A stretch of 64,000 nt of DNA from Chitinophagales bacterium. Lineage in GTDB: Bacteria; Bacteroidota; Bacteroidia; Chitinophagales; UBA2359. Under the pieces are notes generated by a model that saw nothing but the letters and a program-made list of their open reading frames with translations, was not told the DNA's origin and searched no databases. This document shows positions 7,629-16,803 of the stretch, one piece after another (positions within the stretch are counted from its first letter, which is position 1; each line of letters starts with the position of its first letter). Location of the stretch: NCBI GenBank assembly GCA_041392475.1, contig JAWKLZ010000001.1, positions 1,984,001-2,048,000 of the forward strand, in the 5' to 3' direction. Position numbers and translations under genes: made by a program.

Positions 7629-8771
7629 TTATTTTTCCTTCAAGGTTACTAAAGAACAGGTTTCATTGTGAAATTCACAAATATTTCGTTCATCAGCACT
7701 CCCAATTTCACCATAAGACATATATCCGACCATGGGTTTTTTCCAGATGTTATAAATTCCCTCAACTTCATCATCAAACATAGGCCCGAATGAATATTGT
7801 CTTCCTGCACATGAAGTCATAATTAAGGCATCAACTTGTGCTACTTCTTTCGAAAATTTTTGATATTCTTCAATAGTTTTATCAACTACTTGAAAATTGG
7901 GTGTAGGACAAAATTTAAAGATATCTCCTTCTCTTACAGCTCCTGCCAAAATCAATGCACTGTTTTTGAAGTCATAAATCAATGTTGAACGCATTATTAC
8001 ATTGCCATCTGGACGGGTTATTTTGAGTGGATACTGTCCCGGAATGGTGAACAATTCTTCACCTCCTTCTTTGGCTTGGAATTCAAGATTGCCAAAATAC
8101 CTTCTAAACATATCTAAGGCAGGTTTGCCATCAATTTCAAACAATACATTGGCATCTGCTTTGGTGACAGTGTGCCATTTACCCAATTCATTCCAACCAC
8201 TAAAAGCAAGTCCTTTTATCTCAATAGCATCTGTGTCAATTATCAAGGCAACAATCCCAAAAGGCCTCAAACTATCGGAGGTGTAAGTGTGGGTTGCTAT
8301 CTGCCGAAAATTATCTGCTGCCAAACCACCATAAATCGGGATATCTCTTTTCATTATTCGCTTGATATTGTTTACTATGCTTTCTCCATCAATGGTAACA
8401 CCGCTGGAATAAACAAGGATACCTGGATTTGTGAATGTATTTTTTGCCATCTCCCCCAATGCAGCAGCAGCTCTATCGGCTTTTTTATTTTCATATGCTT
8501 GCTCAAAAACTTTGAAGTGAGCAAGATCCATTTCCAAAAATAAAATTGATAGACTATTGATTAAGGTAGTATTGTTTGAGATTTCACCCGCACTGGTACA
8601 ACCAATCAATTCAATATTGTTGTCTCTGAAGATAGCGTTTATATTGTGAAAATCAAAGTCTGGTGAACTAAATGCAATAGCGACAGTAGGTTGAAAGTCC
8701 TCACTTCGAATGTTTGCCAGAGTTGTCTTCAATTCTTCAATGCTGGATACTGCTATTGATTTTGATTGCAT
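7629..8771 (-). CDS. FIST N/C domain signal-transduction protein
   Basis: The 380-residue product has the FIST N-terminal region (SSPDFDFHNI, LIGCTSAGEI, about 1-200) and the FIST_C domain (about 225-365, with SCAGRQYSFG and VGYMSYGEIG). FIST proteins are thought to bind small ligands such as amino acids and feed histidine kinases or cyclases. It is soluble with no signal peptide. It lies between two histidine kinase genes, 9 nt and 4 nt from its neighbours, which indicates a tightly coupled operon. Confidence 0.92.
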   Translation of the reverse strand: MQSKSIAVSSIEELKTTLANIRSEDFQPTVAIAFSSPDFDFHNINAIFRDNNIELIGCTSAGEISNNTTLINSLSILFLEMDLAHFKVFEQAYENKKADRAAAALGEMAKNTFTNPGILVYSSGVTIDGESIVNNIKRIMKRDIPIYGGLAADNFRQIATHTYTSDSLRPFGIVALIIDTDAIEIKGLAFSGWNELGKWHTVTKADANVLFEIDGKPALDMFRRYFGNLEFQAKEGGEELFTIPGQYPLKITRPDGNVIMRSTLIYDFKNSALILAGAVREGDIFKFCPTPNFQVVDKTIEEYQKFSKEVAQVDALIMTSCAGRQYSFGPMFDDEVEGIYNIWKKPMVGYMSYGEIGSADERNICEFHNETCSLVTLKEK

Positions 8772-8780
8772 ATATAGGAT

Positions 8781-11700
8781 TTATAGGTTTTTGGAAATGG
8801 TGAAATAGAAAGTACTCCCTTCATGAGGTTTTGAATGTACCCAAATTTTACCATCATGTCTTTCCACAATTGTTTTGCACATCGCCAAACCAATACCTGT
8901 ACCTTCATATTCAGAATTGTTGTGTAGTTTTTCGAACAGCAAAAAAATCTTTTTTAACGAAACCTCAGAAATACCAATGCCATTATCTTTAACTGCAAAT
9001 AACCAATTATCTTTCTCAAACTTGGCAGTGATTATTACTTTGGGAGGCGATTTTGAGCCAGCAAATTTAATCGCATTGGAAATAAGATTTTGAAATAATT
9101 GACGGATTTGAGAATAATCTCCTCTAATCAATTCTGGTATATTATGTAATTCAATAGTTGCATCTTTTACTTCTATGCTTATATTGAGTTCCTGAAGCAA
9201 TAATTCCAATAATTTCTTAAGTTCTACTACTTCAATGTTTTGTTTTTGAGTATTCACTCGAGAGTAAGTCAGTAAATCTTCTGTTAGTCGCTTCATATTT
9301 GCGGCAGAAAAGTTAATATGTTCCAATATCTCTAGCTCTTCCTCATTCAGTTTCTGGTCTATACTCATTTTCAATATTTCTGTCAGCCCCATGATATTTG
9401 CCAATGGTGTGCGTAAGTCATGAGCAGCAATATAGGCGAAATTTTCCAAGTCACTATTAGAAGCAATGTATCTTTTTAGTTCATTATTTTTTTCCTCCAA
9501 TATGACTTCTTTTTCTTGAAGTTGAGTGATGTTTTTATTTAATTCTTTGGTTCGTTCTTTTATCTTTTGTTCCAATTCATCATTTCGTCTGCGTATGAAA
9601 ATTTCTCTTCGGCTCTGAATTAGGAAAAGCCCTAACCATACTGCTAAAACCATCAATAAAATAAACCACCAAGTCTGCCATATTGGAGGTTTAATGTTGA
9701 TTTTGAGTACCGTAGGCTGACTCCAAACACCTGCATTGTTTTTAGCTTTTACTTTAAAAGTATATGTATTAGGGGCTAAATTTGTGTATGTCACACTATT
9801 GCGTTCCCCTATATTCATGCAATCATCGTCAAAGCCTTCCAATTGATAAGCGTATTCATAATGTTCAAAGGACATAAAATCCAATACTGCATATTCAAAC
9901 GTAATCAATTGATGCTTATAAGAAAGCATAATCTCCTTAGTATGGTTGATACACCTCGTAAGAATGGGTTTACTTAAATCTTTATCTTTTACACCTACAA
10001 TCACTGATTTATTGGCTATTTTAAAATCTGTGATTTGAAGTATGTTAGAAAATGTATCTTCAATTATATCACTCCCATGAAAACTATTAAAACCGTCAAT
10101 ACCACCAAAATACATTTTTCCATTGGGTGCAGAATAGATTCCTCGAAACTCAAAATTATTGACCAATCCTTGTTTACGGTAATATTGCGACAAAACATCT
10201 TTGGTCGGGTCATAGGAATATAATCCGTCATTGGTGGTAAACCATACACGTTTTTGATTGTCAAGAGTGATTCCTAATATTTCACCACTTATATCATCAT
10301 TCAAGGTTCTATTCTGGTAAAAGGAATCCTGCTCCATATTGTATTCTTGAATACCTGATTGTAAGCCAGCCCAAATACTGTTTCCAATCAATTCGATGTC
10401 ATACAAAAAATTGCTATTAATGCTATTCGGATTTTGTGGATCAGTTTCATAATGTGTGAATGTAAAGTTTTTATCACTCTTCCAGTCCAACCGATTCAAA
10501 CCACCTCCACCAGTTGCTATCCAAAAAATGCCATTTTTGTCCTCTATAATATCGAAAACATTTTCTCCATGCAAACTATTGGGGTTGGCAAGGTCGGAAA
10601 AGAAAGAAACATCTTGTTTGGTAGCTATATCATATCTAATCAGGCCGCTGTGAGAACATATCCATAAATTGCCCTTCTTATCTTGAATGATTTTCCAAAT
10701 AACATCAATTGCATCCAATTTTGACAGTTCAGGCAAAGGGTGATAATCATATTCTGGCGTGTCATTGCGATTTTTGATGCTAAAAAGCTCTCCATACCAA
10801 GTACCTACCCAAAGTGTTCCACTTTTGTCTTCAAATAAGGATGAGGCAAATCCCAAAACTTGACCATTTGAAGTAGAAAATGAATATTTGTCAATCTTCC
10901 CATTTTTCTTATTGTATCGAAGCAAGTCTTTTTTTGAAGTTCCCAACCATACATGCACTCCGTCTTTGTCTTCTAAAAAAGAAATAATTGAAAGTTCATT
11001 TTCAGTGGTATATTCATTTAAAAAAATTTTGAACTTCAGCTGATGTCCATAATACTGGTATATACCCTTGGTGCTTGCGAACCACAATAGTCCACTTTTG
11101 TCTTGAAAAATTTTATTGATATTTAGATTTGTGGTGCCAACTGTCTGAATCATATTGAAGGGAAGATAATCGAATTCAACTTCTTCGTTTATCATCTGTA
11201 TGGATTTTCCTTCAAATGGTTCGAGTGACATTTTGTTTATTCCATAAATATCCCCTACCCAAAGAGTATTTGAGGCATCTAATAACAAGGACAAAATTAC
11301 ATCTGAACCTTTGCCATTTGAATTGTGGTGTTCAATTTTTATAAATTTAAAATCTTCTGGACTACAATGTGCATACTCTTCACAATCAGATGGAGGAATA
11401 AGTATATGAAGACCTCCGTCAAAAACTCCAACCCATATTCTACCTTCCTTGTCTTCCAATAATGAACCAATATTGTTACTTTTCAATTGCACTCCCTTTC
11501 CCTTATTGATGTTCAAAAACGAACCCTCTCCCCTTCCTTCAATTGTGTTTGGGGGGATATACAACGCTATACCGCCTGCCTCAGTTCCAACCCACAATCG
11601 CTCATGTGAGTCCTCTAAAATGCTAATGACAGATTGTTGTGGGAGAGAAATATCGCTATTAGGATCAGGTAAATAACTTTCAAACTGTTCTGTTTTGGTA

Positions 11701-12206
11701 TCAAATTTGTTCAATCCATTTTGAGTACCAATCCACAACATACCTTTGCTATCTTCATAAATACAACGTATATGATTGTTACTTATCGTAGTCGGAATAT
11801 TTGGATTATGCTTGAAAATATCAAAAATACCATCATTACGATATCTACACAATCCTCCTTTCACAGTACCAACCCACAGAGTACCTTTGCTATCTTCGAA
11901 TAAACAATTGACATAGCTGTCACTAATACTTTGGGGATTGTTTGATTCCTGTTTGAATATTCTAAAATTTTTACCATCAAACCTATTTAAACCATTAGAA
12001 GTACCTACCCAAATAAACCCTTCTCTATCTTGAATAATATCTTTCGTCATATTGGAGGAAAGTCCTTTTTCAGTAGAAATACAGTCAAAATATAAATTTG
12101 GATAAATTGGATAGTTTGAATATTGTGCCCATACTTTAACAGAGCTCCAATAGACAATAGCCATAAATATCCCAATATATAATATTTTTTTGATTGGGAA
12201 GACCAT
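8781..12206 (-). CDS. Periplasmic beta-propeller (Reg_prop) sensor histidine kinase
   Basis: The chosen start (12206) begins with a clean signal peptide (MVFPIKKILYIGIFMAIVYW); upstream in-frame ATGs at 12302 and 12284 would add a poorly fitting hydrophobic tail. About 14 Reg_prop blades follow (repeated GxLWVGT-type motifs such as GFIWVGTSNGLNRF), then a Y_Y_Y domain, one membrane helix (WWFILLMVLAVWLGLFLI), a coiled coil, HisKA (His about 928 in AAHDLRTPL) and HATPase (NLISNAIKF, DNGIGI, GTGIGLAMCK). There is no receiver or AraC domain, unlike the hybrid SusR-type regulators with the same sensor. It follows the Zn-ribbon protein gene directly, with overlap if the longer start is used. Confidence 0.9.
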   Translation of the reverse strand: MVFPIKKILYIGIFMAIVYWSSVKVWAQYSNYPIYPNLYFDCISTEKGLSSNMTKDIIQDREGFIWVGTSNGLNRFDGKNFRIFKQESNNPQSISDSYVNCLFEDSKGTLWVGTVKGGLCRYRNDGIFDIFKHNPNIPTTISNNHIRCIYEDSKGMLWIGTQNGLNKFDTKTEQFESYLPDPNSDISLPQQSVISILEDSHERLWVGTEAGGIALYIPPNTIEGRGEGSFLNINKGKGVQLKSNNIGSLLEDKEGRIWVGVFDGGLHILIPPSDCEEYAHCSPEDFKFIKIEHHNSNGKGSDVILSLLLDASNTLWVGDIYGINKMSLEPFEGKSIQMINEEVEFDYLPFNMIQTVGTTNLNINKIFQDKSGLLWFASTKGIYQYYGHQLKFKIFLNEYTTENELSIISFLEDKDGVHVWLGTSKKDLLRYNKKNGKIDKYSFSTSNGQVLGFASSLFEDKSGTLWVGTWYGELFSIKNRNDTPEYDYHPLPELSKLDAIDVIWKIIQDKKGNLWICSHSGLIRYDIATKQDVSFFSDLANPNSLHGENVFDIIEDKNGIFWIATGGGGLNRLDWKSDKNFTFTHYETDPQNPNSINSNFLYDIELIGNSIWAGLQSGIQEYNMEQDSFYQNRTLNDDISGEILGITLDNQKRVWFTTNDGLYSYDPTKDVLSQYYRKQGLVNNFEFRGIYSAPNGKMYFGGIDGFNSFHGSDIIEDTFSNILQITDFKIANKSVIVGVKDKDLSKPILTRCINHTKEIMLSYKHQLITFEYAVLDFMSFEHYEYAYQLEGFDDDCMNIGERNSVTYTNLAPNTYTFKVKAKNNAGVWSQPTVLKINIKPPIWQTWWFILLMVLAVWLGLFLIQSRREIFIRRRNDELEQKIKERTKELNKNITQLQEKEVILEEKNNELKRYIASNSDLENFAYIAAHDLRTPLANIMGLTEILKMSIDQKLNEEELEILEHINFSAANMKRLTEDLLTYSRVNTQKQNIEVVELKKLLELLLQELNISIEVKDATIELHNIPELIRGDYSQIRQLFQNLISNAIKFAGSKSPPKVIITAKFEKDNWLFAVKDNGIGISEVSLKKIFLLFEKLHNNSEYEGTGIGLAMCKTIVERHDGKIWVHSKPHEGSTFYFTISKNL

Positions 12207-12286
12207 GTAGATGAATGTTATTAGGGTGTTTTTTTTAAAAAACTCAATTATAAGGTTATCAATATCACACAAAAAAAATGCCATGA

Positions 12287-13504
12287 TTACATTTCCATCC
12301 AATATTCTCTATCCTCCCAATTCCAAAATTCTTGACCTTCACACTTTGGAAAGACACACCGATTATTGTTTTCTTCTACCGAAAAATCGTATTCATAATT
12401 CTTGCAGGTAGTACATCGCACAATAATCTGAGCTTCGTTTTCTTGAAAACCTTTTTGAGTCAATGGATCGTGCATCCCTATAAATGGGTAGTGACGCTCA
12501 AGATGAATATGAATGTGGTACTTATGATTGTCAATAAATAGAAAATCATGGTTGTAACAAATCAATATGTTATCACCAAATACCAGCTCGATGTCATCAA
12601 AAGCGAAATCTCCGTTTTTATCAACCAATATTTTAATAGGTCTCTGGTCATTGATTATCAATATAATGATCGAATCTGGTTCGGAAGTACCTGCAAGTCG
12701 GATGAGTTTCTGCTGTGTGTTAGTATAATTAGTCGGACTGGTAATGGCTGTTGGCTGTACCAATTGTTGAATAAGACGAAGTGCTTTATAAATAACTTCC
12801 TCATTTTGTTTGCGTAAGCCCGCTCCCAAAAATTTTATACGCTTTGCTAGCTTGTACTCTTTTCCTTGAATTTGATAAATCAATGACTTTTGATAAAGAA
12901 AATAATAACCTTCTTTTATTTGTTTGATACGAGTAGATGAAATCTTATTGGGCGTTGTATCAATACGTTCGGATAAATACGTTTTCAAATCAAAATCCGC
13001 ATCTCCAGTGTCCTGAAAAATCTCCAATTCATTGATAGGAATTTTAGGTTTTGATGAAGGGATTTGTCGCCAAAACAAGGCTATAAAATGCTTCAATTGG
13101 TCAATACTTTTCTGCAAACCTATATCAAAATAATGCCCTTCAATAAAATCACTGAATAGCTGTCGAGCTATTTTTTGTGCCACCAAAAAAGGGTAAGAAG
13201 ATTGCAGGATAGAAACATCTATTTGTTGGCTATCTTTCTGAAAGAATTGTTTGGTAATTTGACTATACTCCTCAAAATGTTGGATATAACGCTTCAATAG
13301 AATAAGGTCATTTTCTAAAGATTTGATTTGCACAGAAGACGGTTCCTCCAATTGGTACAAATAACCCAATTGCTGTTCGGCTTTGTGAAACAATCCCACT
13401 GCAATAATACCTTCTACATCAACAGTATCTCTAATGGTCAGCAGTTTTTGAAAAACTTCCGTTAGTTTACTCAAATGATATTTTTCAATAGAGGCTGTTT
13501 TCAT
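12287..13504 (-). CDS. Unrecognised protein with C-terminal zinc ribbon, first gene of sensory operon
   Basis: The 405-residue product is mostly helical over residues 1-250 and charged, with no signal peptide. A beta-rich segment follows (about 275-350: IIILIINDQRPIKILVDKNG). The last 45 residues carry two Cys pairs (CTTC and CVFPKC) typical of a small zinc ribbon. I do not recognise the family. Its stop codon (TAA) lies next to an in-frame ATG of the propeller kinase, so the two are translationally close. It may be a cytoplasmic partner of the kinases. Confidence 0.75.
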   Translation of the reverse strand: MKTASIEKYHLSKLTEVFQKLLTIRDTVDVEGIIAVGLFHKAEQQLGYLYQLEEPSSVQIKSLENDLILLKRYIQHFEEYSQITKQFFQKDSQQIDVSILQSSYPFLVAQKIARQLFSDFIEGHYFDIGLQKSIDQLKHFIALFWRQIPSSKPKIPINELEIFQDTGDADFDLKTYLSERIDTTPNKISSTRIKQIKEGYYFLYQKSLIYQIQGKEYKLAKRIKFLGAGLRKQNEEVIYKALRLIQQLVQPTAITSPTNYTNTQQKLIRLAGTSEPDSIIILIINDQRPIKILVDKNGDFAFDDIELVFGDNILICYNHDFLFIDNHKYHIHIHLERHYPFIGMHDPLTQKGFQENEAQIIVRCTTCKNYEYDFSVEENNNRCVFPKCEGQEFWNWEDREYWMEM

Positions 13505-13533
13505 ATTCAGAAAGGCATTAAAAAATGGATTCT

Positions 13534-14007
13534 TTATTCATGGTGATACGGTTCTCCCTTCAAAATGGTGAAAGCCCTATACAACTGCTCTACGAAAATA
13601 AGTCTCACCATCTGATGAGAAAAGGTCATCGAAGAAAGCGACAATCGAGCATCGGCACGAGCATACACTTCTGGACTAAAACCATACGCTCCCCCAACTA
13701 CAAAATACAATTGACGAATGTGTCGGTTGAACAAACTTTGAAGAAAATCAGCAAAAGCCATTGAAGTATATGATTTCCCCGATTCGTCCAACAATACCAC
13801 AAAATCACCTGGCAAAAATTGCTGCAATATCAACTCCCCTTCTTTATTTTTCATCGCTGTAATTGCCAGATTTTTGCTTTTTTTGAGGGTAGGGATTACC
13901 TTAATTTCAAAAGAATGATAATGTTGCAATCTTTTTTGATAGTCTGCAATACCTTCTTGCAGGTATTTAATTTGGGTTTTTCCTATCAAAAGGAAACTAA
14001 TTTTCAT
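13534..14007 (-). CDS. rlmH: 23S rRNA (pseudouridine1915-N3)-methyltransferase RlmH
   Basis: The 157-residue product has the full-length size of the SPOUT-class RlmH family. It shows the family signatures: LLDESGK, FVVGGAYGF for the AdoMet-binding knot, and the C-terminal SLSSMTFSHQMVRLIFVEQLYRAFTI with HH near the end. RlmH methylates pseudouridine 1915 in helix 69 of 23S rRNA on 70S ribosomes. It is divergent from the NfeD/flotillin pair. Confidence 0.96.
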   Translation of the reverse strand: MKISFLLIGKTQIKYLQEGIADYQKRLQHYHSFEIKVIPTLKKSKNLAITAMKNKEGELILQQFLPGDFVVLLDESGKSYTSMAFADFLQSLFNRHIRQLYFVVGGAYGFSPEVYARADARLSLSSMTFSHQMVRLIFVEQLYRAFTILKGEPYHHE

Positions 14008-14183
14008 AAAAATGAATTGTTCAATATTAGAAAAGGTAAGTTTGACAAAACAAACTCAAAAGCTAAATTAATCCTTTCCTTTCAAAATTTTGATTTTTGA
14101 GAGTGAAATATAAATGGATTGTAGAAAGTAAATTTGCTTTTGAAATTTCCCTTGCCTATTTTTACCTTCAAAACCATCAATTA

Positions 14184-14651
14184 ATGAGCGGCATTGCAAT
14201 TATTGGTATCATCACATTGGGAATTTTTCTTTTAGTAATAGAAGTTTTTTTATTACCAGGAACAACCGTTGCAGGAGTTATAGGCACCATTATTATGATT
14301 GTTGGTGTGTCTCTATCTTATGCCAACTTGGGAATAGCGGCAGGTAATTTGAGCTTATTTATTTCTCTAATTATCAGTATTTTACTTTTTGTTATTGGAT
14401 ATAAAACATTAAATTCAAAAGGAGTTGCATTGGATAAGGAATTGACAGGAAAAATGAATACCTTAGATGATGATTTTGATTTGGTAATAAGTGACACAGG
14501 TATGGCGTATGGTGACGTTAAGCCTACGGGAAAAGCCATTTTCAAACATAAGATTTACAATGTCCGCACCAATGGAGAATTTATTCCCGACAATGCAAAA
14601 ATTGAAATCATAGGTATTCACCGCAATCAAATCACTGTAAAACAAGTATAA
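14184..14651 (+). CDS. NfeD-like membrane protein
   Basis: The ATG at 14184 was chosen because upstream codons encode a charged stretch unlike the family, whereas this start gives MSGIAIIGIITLG. Three hydrophobic segments (about 3-25, 30-50, 55-75) are followed by a soluble C-terminal OB-fold domain typical of short NfeD proteins (GMAYGDVKPTGKAIF, IEIIGIHRNQITVKQV). It lies 12 nt upstream of floA; nfeD and flotillin genes are commonly paired in membrane-microdomain scaffolds. Confidence 0.88.
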   Translation: MSGIAIIGIITLGIFLLVIEVFLLPGTTVAGVIGTIIMIVGVSLSYANLGIAAGNLSLFISLIISILLFVIGYKTLNSKGVALDKELTGKMNTLDDDFDLVISDTGMAYGDVKPTGKAIFKHKIYNVRTNGEFIPDNAKIEIIGIHRNQITVKQV

Positions 14652-14663
14652 ACTACTAAAAAT

Positions 14664-15662
14664 ATGGGTATCGGAATTCAGCTTCTATTTTTCGGCATTA
14701 TTTTGCTGATTGGCTTATTGGTTTTTTTCTACTATGTGCCGTTAGGCTTATGGCTTTCTGCGGTCGTTTCAGGCGTTCGTATTTCATTGATTCAGTTGGT
14801 ATTGATGCGTGTTCGTAAAGTACCGCCAGCCATCATTGTAAATGCCCTAATCAATGCTACAAAAGCAGGTGTTCATCTGACTCGAAATGACCTTGAAGCA
14901 CATTACCTCGCAGGGGGACGGGTCAATTCGGTGGTCAATGCCTTGATTTCGGCTGATAAAGCCAACATTGACCTTGACTTTAAATCTGCTACGGCGATTG
15001 ATTTGGCGGGTCGTGATGTATTTGATGCTGTACAAGTATCTGTAAACCCAAGAGTAATCAACACTCCTTCCGTAGCAGCCGTAGCCAAAGACGGTATTCA
15101 GCTGATTGTGAAAGCAAGGGTGACAGTAAGGGCGAATATCAAACAATTAGTAGGAGGTGCTGGTGAAGATACCATTATTGCAAGGGTAGGTGAAGGAATT
15201 GTAACTTCAATTGGTTCTGCCGAAAGTCACAAAAAAGTGTTGGAAAATCCCGATTCTATCTCCAAATTGGTATTGGCAAAAGGTCTGGACTCAGGAACTG
15301 CTTTTGAAATCCTGTCTATTGACATTGCAGATGTGGACATCGGAAAAAACATTGGTGCAGAACTGCAAATAGATCAGGCGAATGCAGACAAAAACATTGC
15401 ACAGGCTGAAGCTGAGAAAAGAAGGGCGATGGCAATTGCGTATGAGCAAGAAATGAAAGCGAAAGCGGAAGAAGCTCGTGCTTTGGTAATTCAGGCAGAG
15501 GCCGAAATTCCTATGGCCATTGCAGAGGCTTTTCGTAATGGACATCTTGGTATTATGGACTATTATCACTACCGCAATGTCAAAGCAGATACCGAAATGC
15601 GTGAGTCTATTGCTCACTCAACAGATGATCGACCGAAAGAGGATAAAATGAAAAACGGATAG
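14664..15662 (+). CDS. floA: Flotillin-like protein FloA
   Basis: The 332-residue product has an N-terminal re-entrant or transmembrane hairpin (IQLLFFGIILLIGLLVFFYY), the conserved FloA stretch PAIIVNALINATKAG, an SPFH/PHB-like domain (RDVFDAVQVSVNP to about 215), and a long Ala/Glu coiled coil (about 225-290: QAEAEKRRAMAIAYEQE). FloA scaffolds functional membrane microdomains. It is in an operon with the NfeD-like gene. The downstream NlpC/P60 gene converges with only 5 bp between stops. Confidence 0.95.
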   Translation: MGIGIQLLFFGIILLIGLLVFFYYVPLGLWLSAVVSGVRISLIQLVLMRVRKVPPAIIVNALINATKAGVHLTRNDLEAHYLAGGRVNSVVNALISADKANIDLDFKSATAIDLAGRDVFDAVQVSVNPRVINTPSVAAVAKDGIQLIVKARVTVRANIKQLVGGAGEDTIIARVGEGIVTSIGSAESHKKVLENPDSISKLVLAKGLDSGTAFEILSIDIADVDIGKNIGAELQIDQANADKNIAQAEAEKRRAMAIAYEQEMKAKAEEARALVIQAEAEIPMAIAEAFRNGHLGIMDYYHYRNVKADTEMRESIAHSTDDRPKEDKMKNG

Positions 15663-15667
15663 GATAG

Positions 15668-16201
15668 TTAAAAAACACGTCTTATCTGCAAAAAACGATC
15701 TTTGTAAAAAGATTCTTCCTCAACAGGAATCGTATTGTAAACAACGCCATTTCTTTTTTTGGAAGAGGAAGCATGAATGAAAGTGAGTCCTTCGGAGTTA
15801 TTAGAAATAACTATCCCTACATGACCTGGTTCTCGTTTTTTGACATTTGTACCTGTGAAAACAATCAAATCTCCTTCACGAGCTTGTTCATACGGAATTT
15901 CGATGCCCGCATTGATTTGTTCTCTAGAACTTCGAGGTATTTGAATGCCTTGTTGTTGGTAACAATAATAAGTAAAACCCGAACAATCAAAACCTTTAGG
16001 AGAATAACCTCCATAATGATAGGGCGTACCCAAATGTTTCTCTGCAAACTCTAATAAGTCGTTTACCTTTGCAGGAGGGGCATGCTCCAATGTTTCTTCT
16101 ATATAACTGGGTTTGGATGTAGAATTGCTATTGGCAGCACCATATAAAATAAAGCACCAACTCACAAAAACTGTCCAAAAAAGCAATGAATTTAACTTCA
16201 T
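15668..16201 (-). CDS. NlpC/P60 cysteine peptidase (cell-wall hydrolase)
   Basis: The start at 16201 gives a clean signal peptide (MKLNSLLFWTVFVSWCFILY); upstream in-frame codons from 16270 lack a good start context. The C40 peptidase domain has catalytic Cys in KGFDCSGFTYY, His in EPGHVGIVI, and a further His in FIHASSSK. Members cut gamma-D-Glu-diaminopimelate bonds in peptidoglycan. It is exported, monocistronic, and divergent from tRNA-Arg. Confidence 0.92.
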   Translation of the reverse strand: MKLNSLLFWTVFVSWCFILYGAANSNSTSKPSYIEETLEHAPPAKVNDLLEFAEKHLGTPYHYGGYSPKGFDCSGFTYYCYQQQGIQIPRSSREQINAGIEIPYEQAREGDLIVFTGTNVKKREPGHVGIVISNNSEGLTFIHASSSKKRNGVVYNTIPVEEESFYKDRFLQIRRVF

Positions 16202-16230
16202 AATAGGAACTTTAGTGAAAAAAAATGCGT

Positions 16231-16267
16231 TTTGAAATACAATATTTAGATAAAAAATGTATCTTTG
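16231..16267 (+). promoter_or_regulatory. Bacteroidota-type promoter for tRNA-Arg
   Basis: A TATCTTTG -7 box at 16260-16267 fits the TAnnTTTG consensus. A TTTG at 16231-16234 is a candidate -33 box, although the spacing (25 bp) is longer than usual. The tRNA starts about 70 bp downstream. Confidence 0.5.
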
Positions 16268-16335
16268 CAACCGCTAAAATAAGAGTGGCGTTACTATAAA
16301 AGGTTTAAAACCTTTAAAAAGTTCACTTATGTGTT

Positions 16336-16409
16336 GGACCCGTAGCTTAACTGGATAAAGCACCTGACTACGGATCAGGAGACTAGGAGTTCGAACCTCT
16401 TCGGGTTCA
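16336..16409 (+). tRNA. tRNA-Arg(ACG)
   Basis: Acceptor GGACCCG (16336-16342) pairs with CGGGTTC (16402-16408), discriminator A16409. Anticodon stem CCTGA/TCAGG encloses loop CTACGGA with anticodon ACG. D arm and T arm (TTCGAAC) are canonical and CCA is not encoded. It marks the left border of the restriction/cell-death island and could be the insertion site, but no repeated 3' end of the tRNA was found. Confidence 0.95.
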
Positions 16410-16424
16410 CATAACGATTTTCAT

Positions 16425-16459
16425 AAACCCTGCAAATCAAGCATTTGCAGGGTTTTTCT
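16425..16459 (+). terminator. Terminator after tRNA-Arg
   Basis: A perfect 13-bp stem (16425-16437 with 16443-16455) has a 5-nt loop and runs into TTTTTC, about 15 nt past the tRNA. Confidence 0.88.
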
Positions 16460-16546
16460 TTTACCAACGTACAGATAACGTACAGTTTGCAAAAACCGAT
16501 TTGGGGCTAAAACCTATAAATAATGTCAATCCCACGACAAAAAAGC

Positions 16547-16803
16547 CTACTCCACCACCTCAATTTCGTCCTCACTATCCACAATTATCTGAACATTCCC
16601 TTTGAAAATAGCCATCATTCCTGTTACTTTCACTTTATGCCCTACATAATTCTTGGGATGTTCCTTGAAGCTCGCTAAATGATTGGGAAAATATCACTCC
16701 GTCACCATAAACCCACACTTCGGATAAGTTGAGCATCCCAAAAAATACTTAGTCGGAGCAGCTTTTCGCAATCTCAATTTCATGGGCGCACCACATCGGT
16801 CAC
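16547..16803 (-). pseudogene. Detached C-terminal tail of hsdR: topoisomerase-type zinc finger plus OB-like segment
   Basis: Directly after the hsdR stop, a different frame encodes CDRCGAPMKLRLRKAAPTKY and then CSTYPKCGF, a four-Cys zinc finger of the topoisomerase I type. Removing one G from the GGG just before the hsdR stop joins the frames as NIGCDRCG. The same frame meets a TGA and continues for about 48 codons (FKEHPKNYVGHKVKVTG, FKGNVQIIVDSED), resembling an OB-fold strand pair, to the stop at 16547. If the TGA replaced TGG, one uninterrupted tail of about 85 residues would result. The stretch thus looks like a decayed extension of HsdR with one frameshift and one nonsense codon. Confidence 0.65.

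Noticed and set aside
16336..16600. Integrative element attached at tRNA-Arg
   Set aside because: No integrase gene and no second copy of the tRNA 3' end were found, although the location beside a defence island is suggestive.
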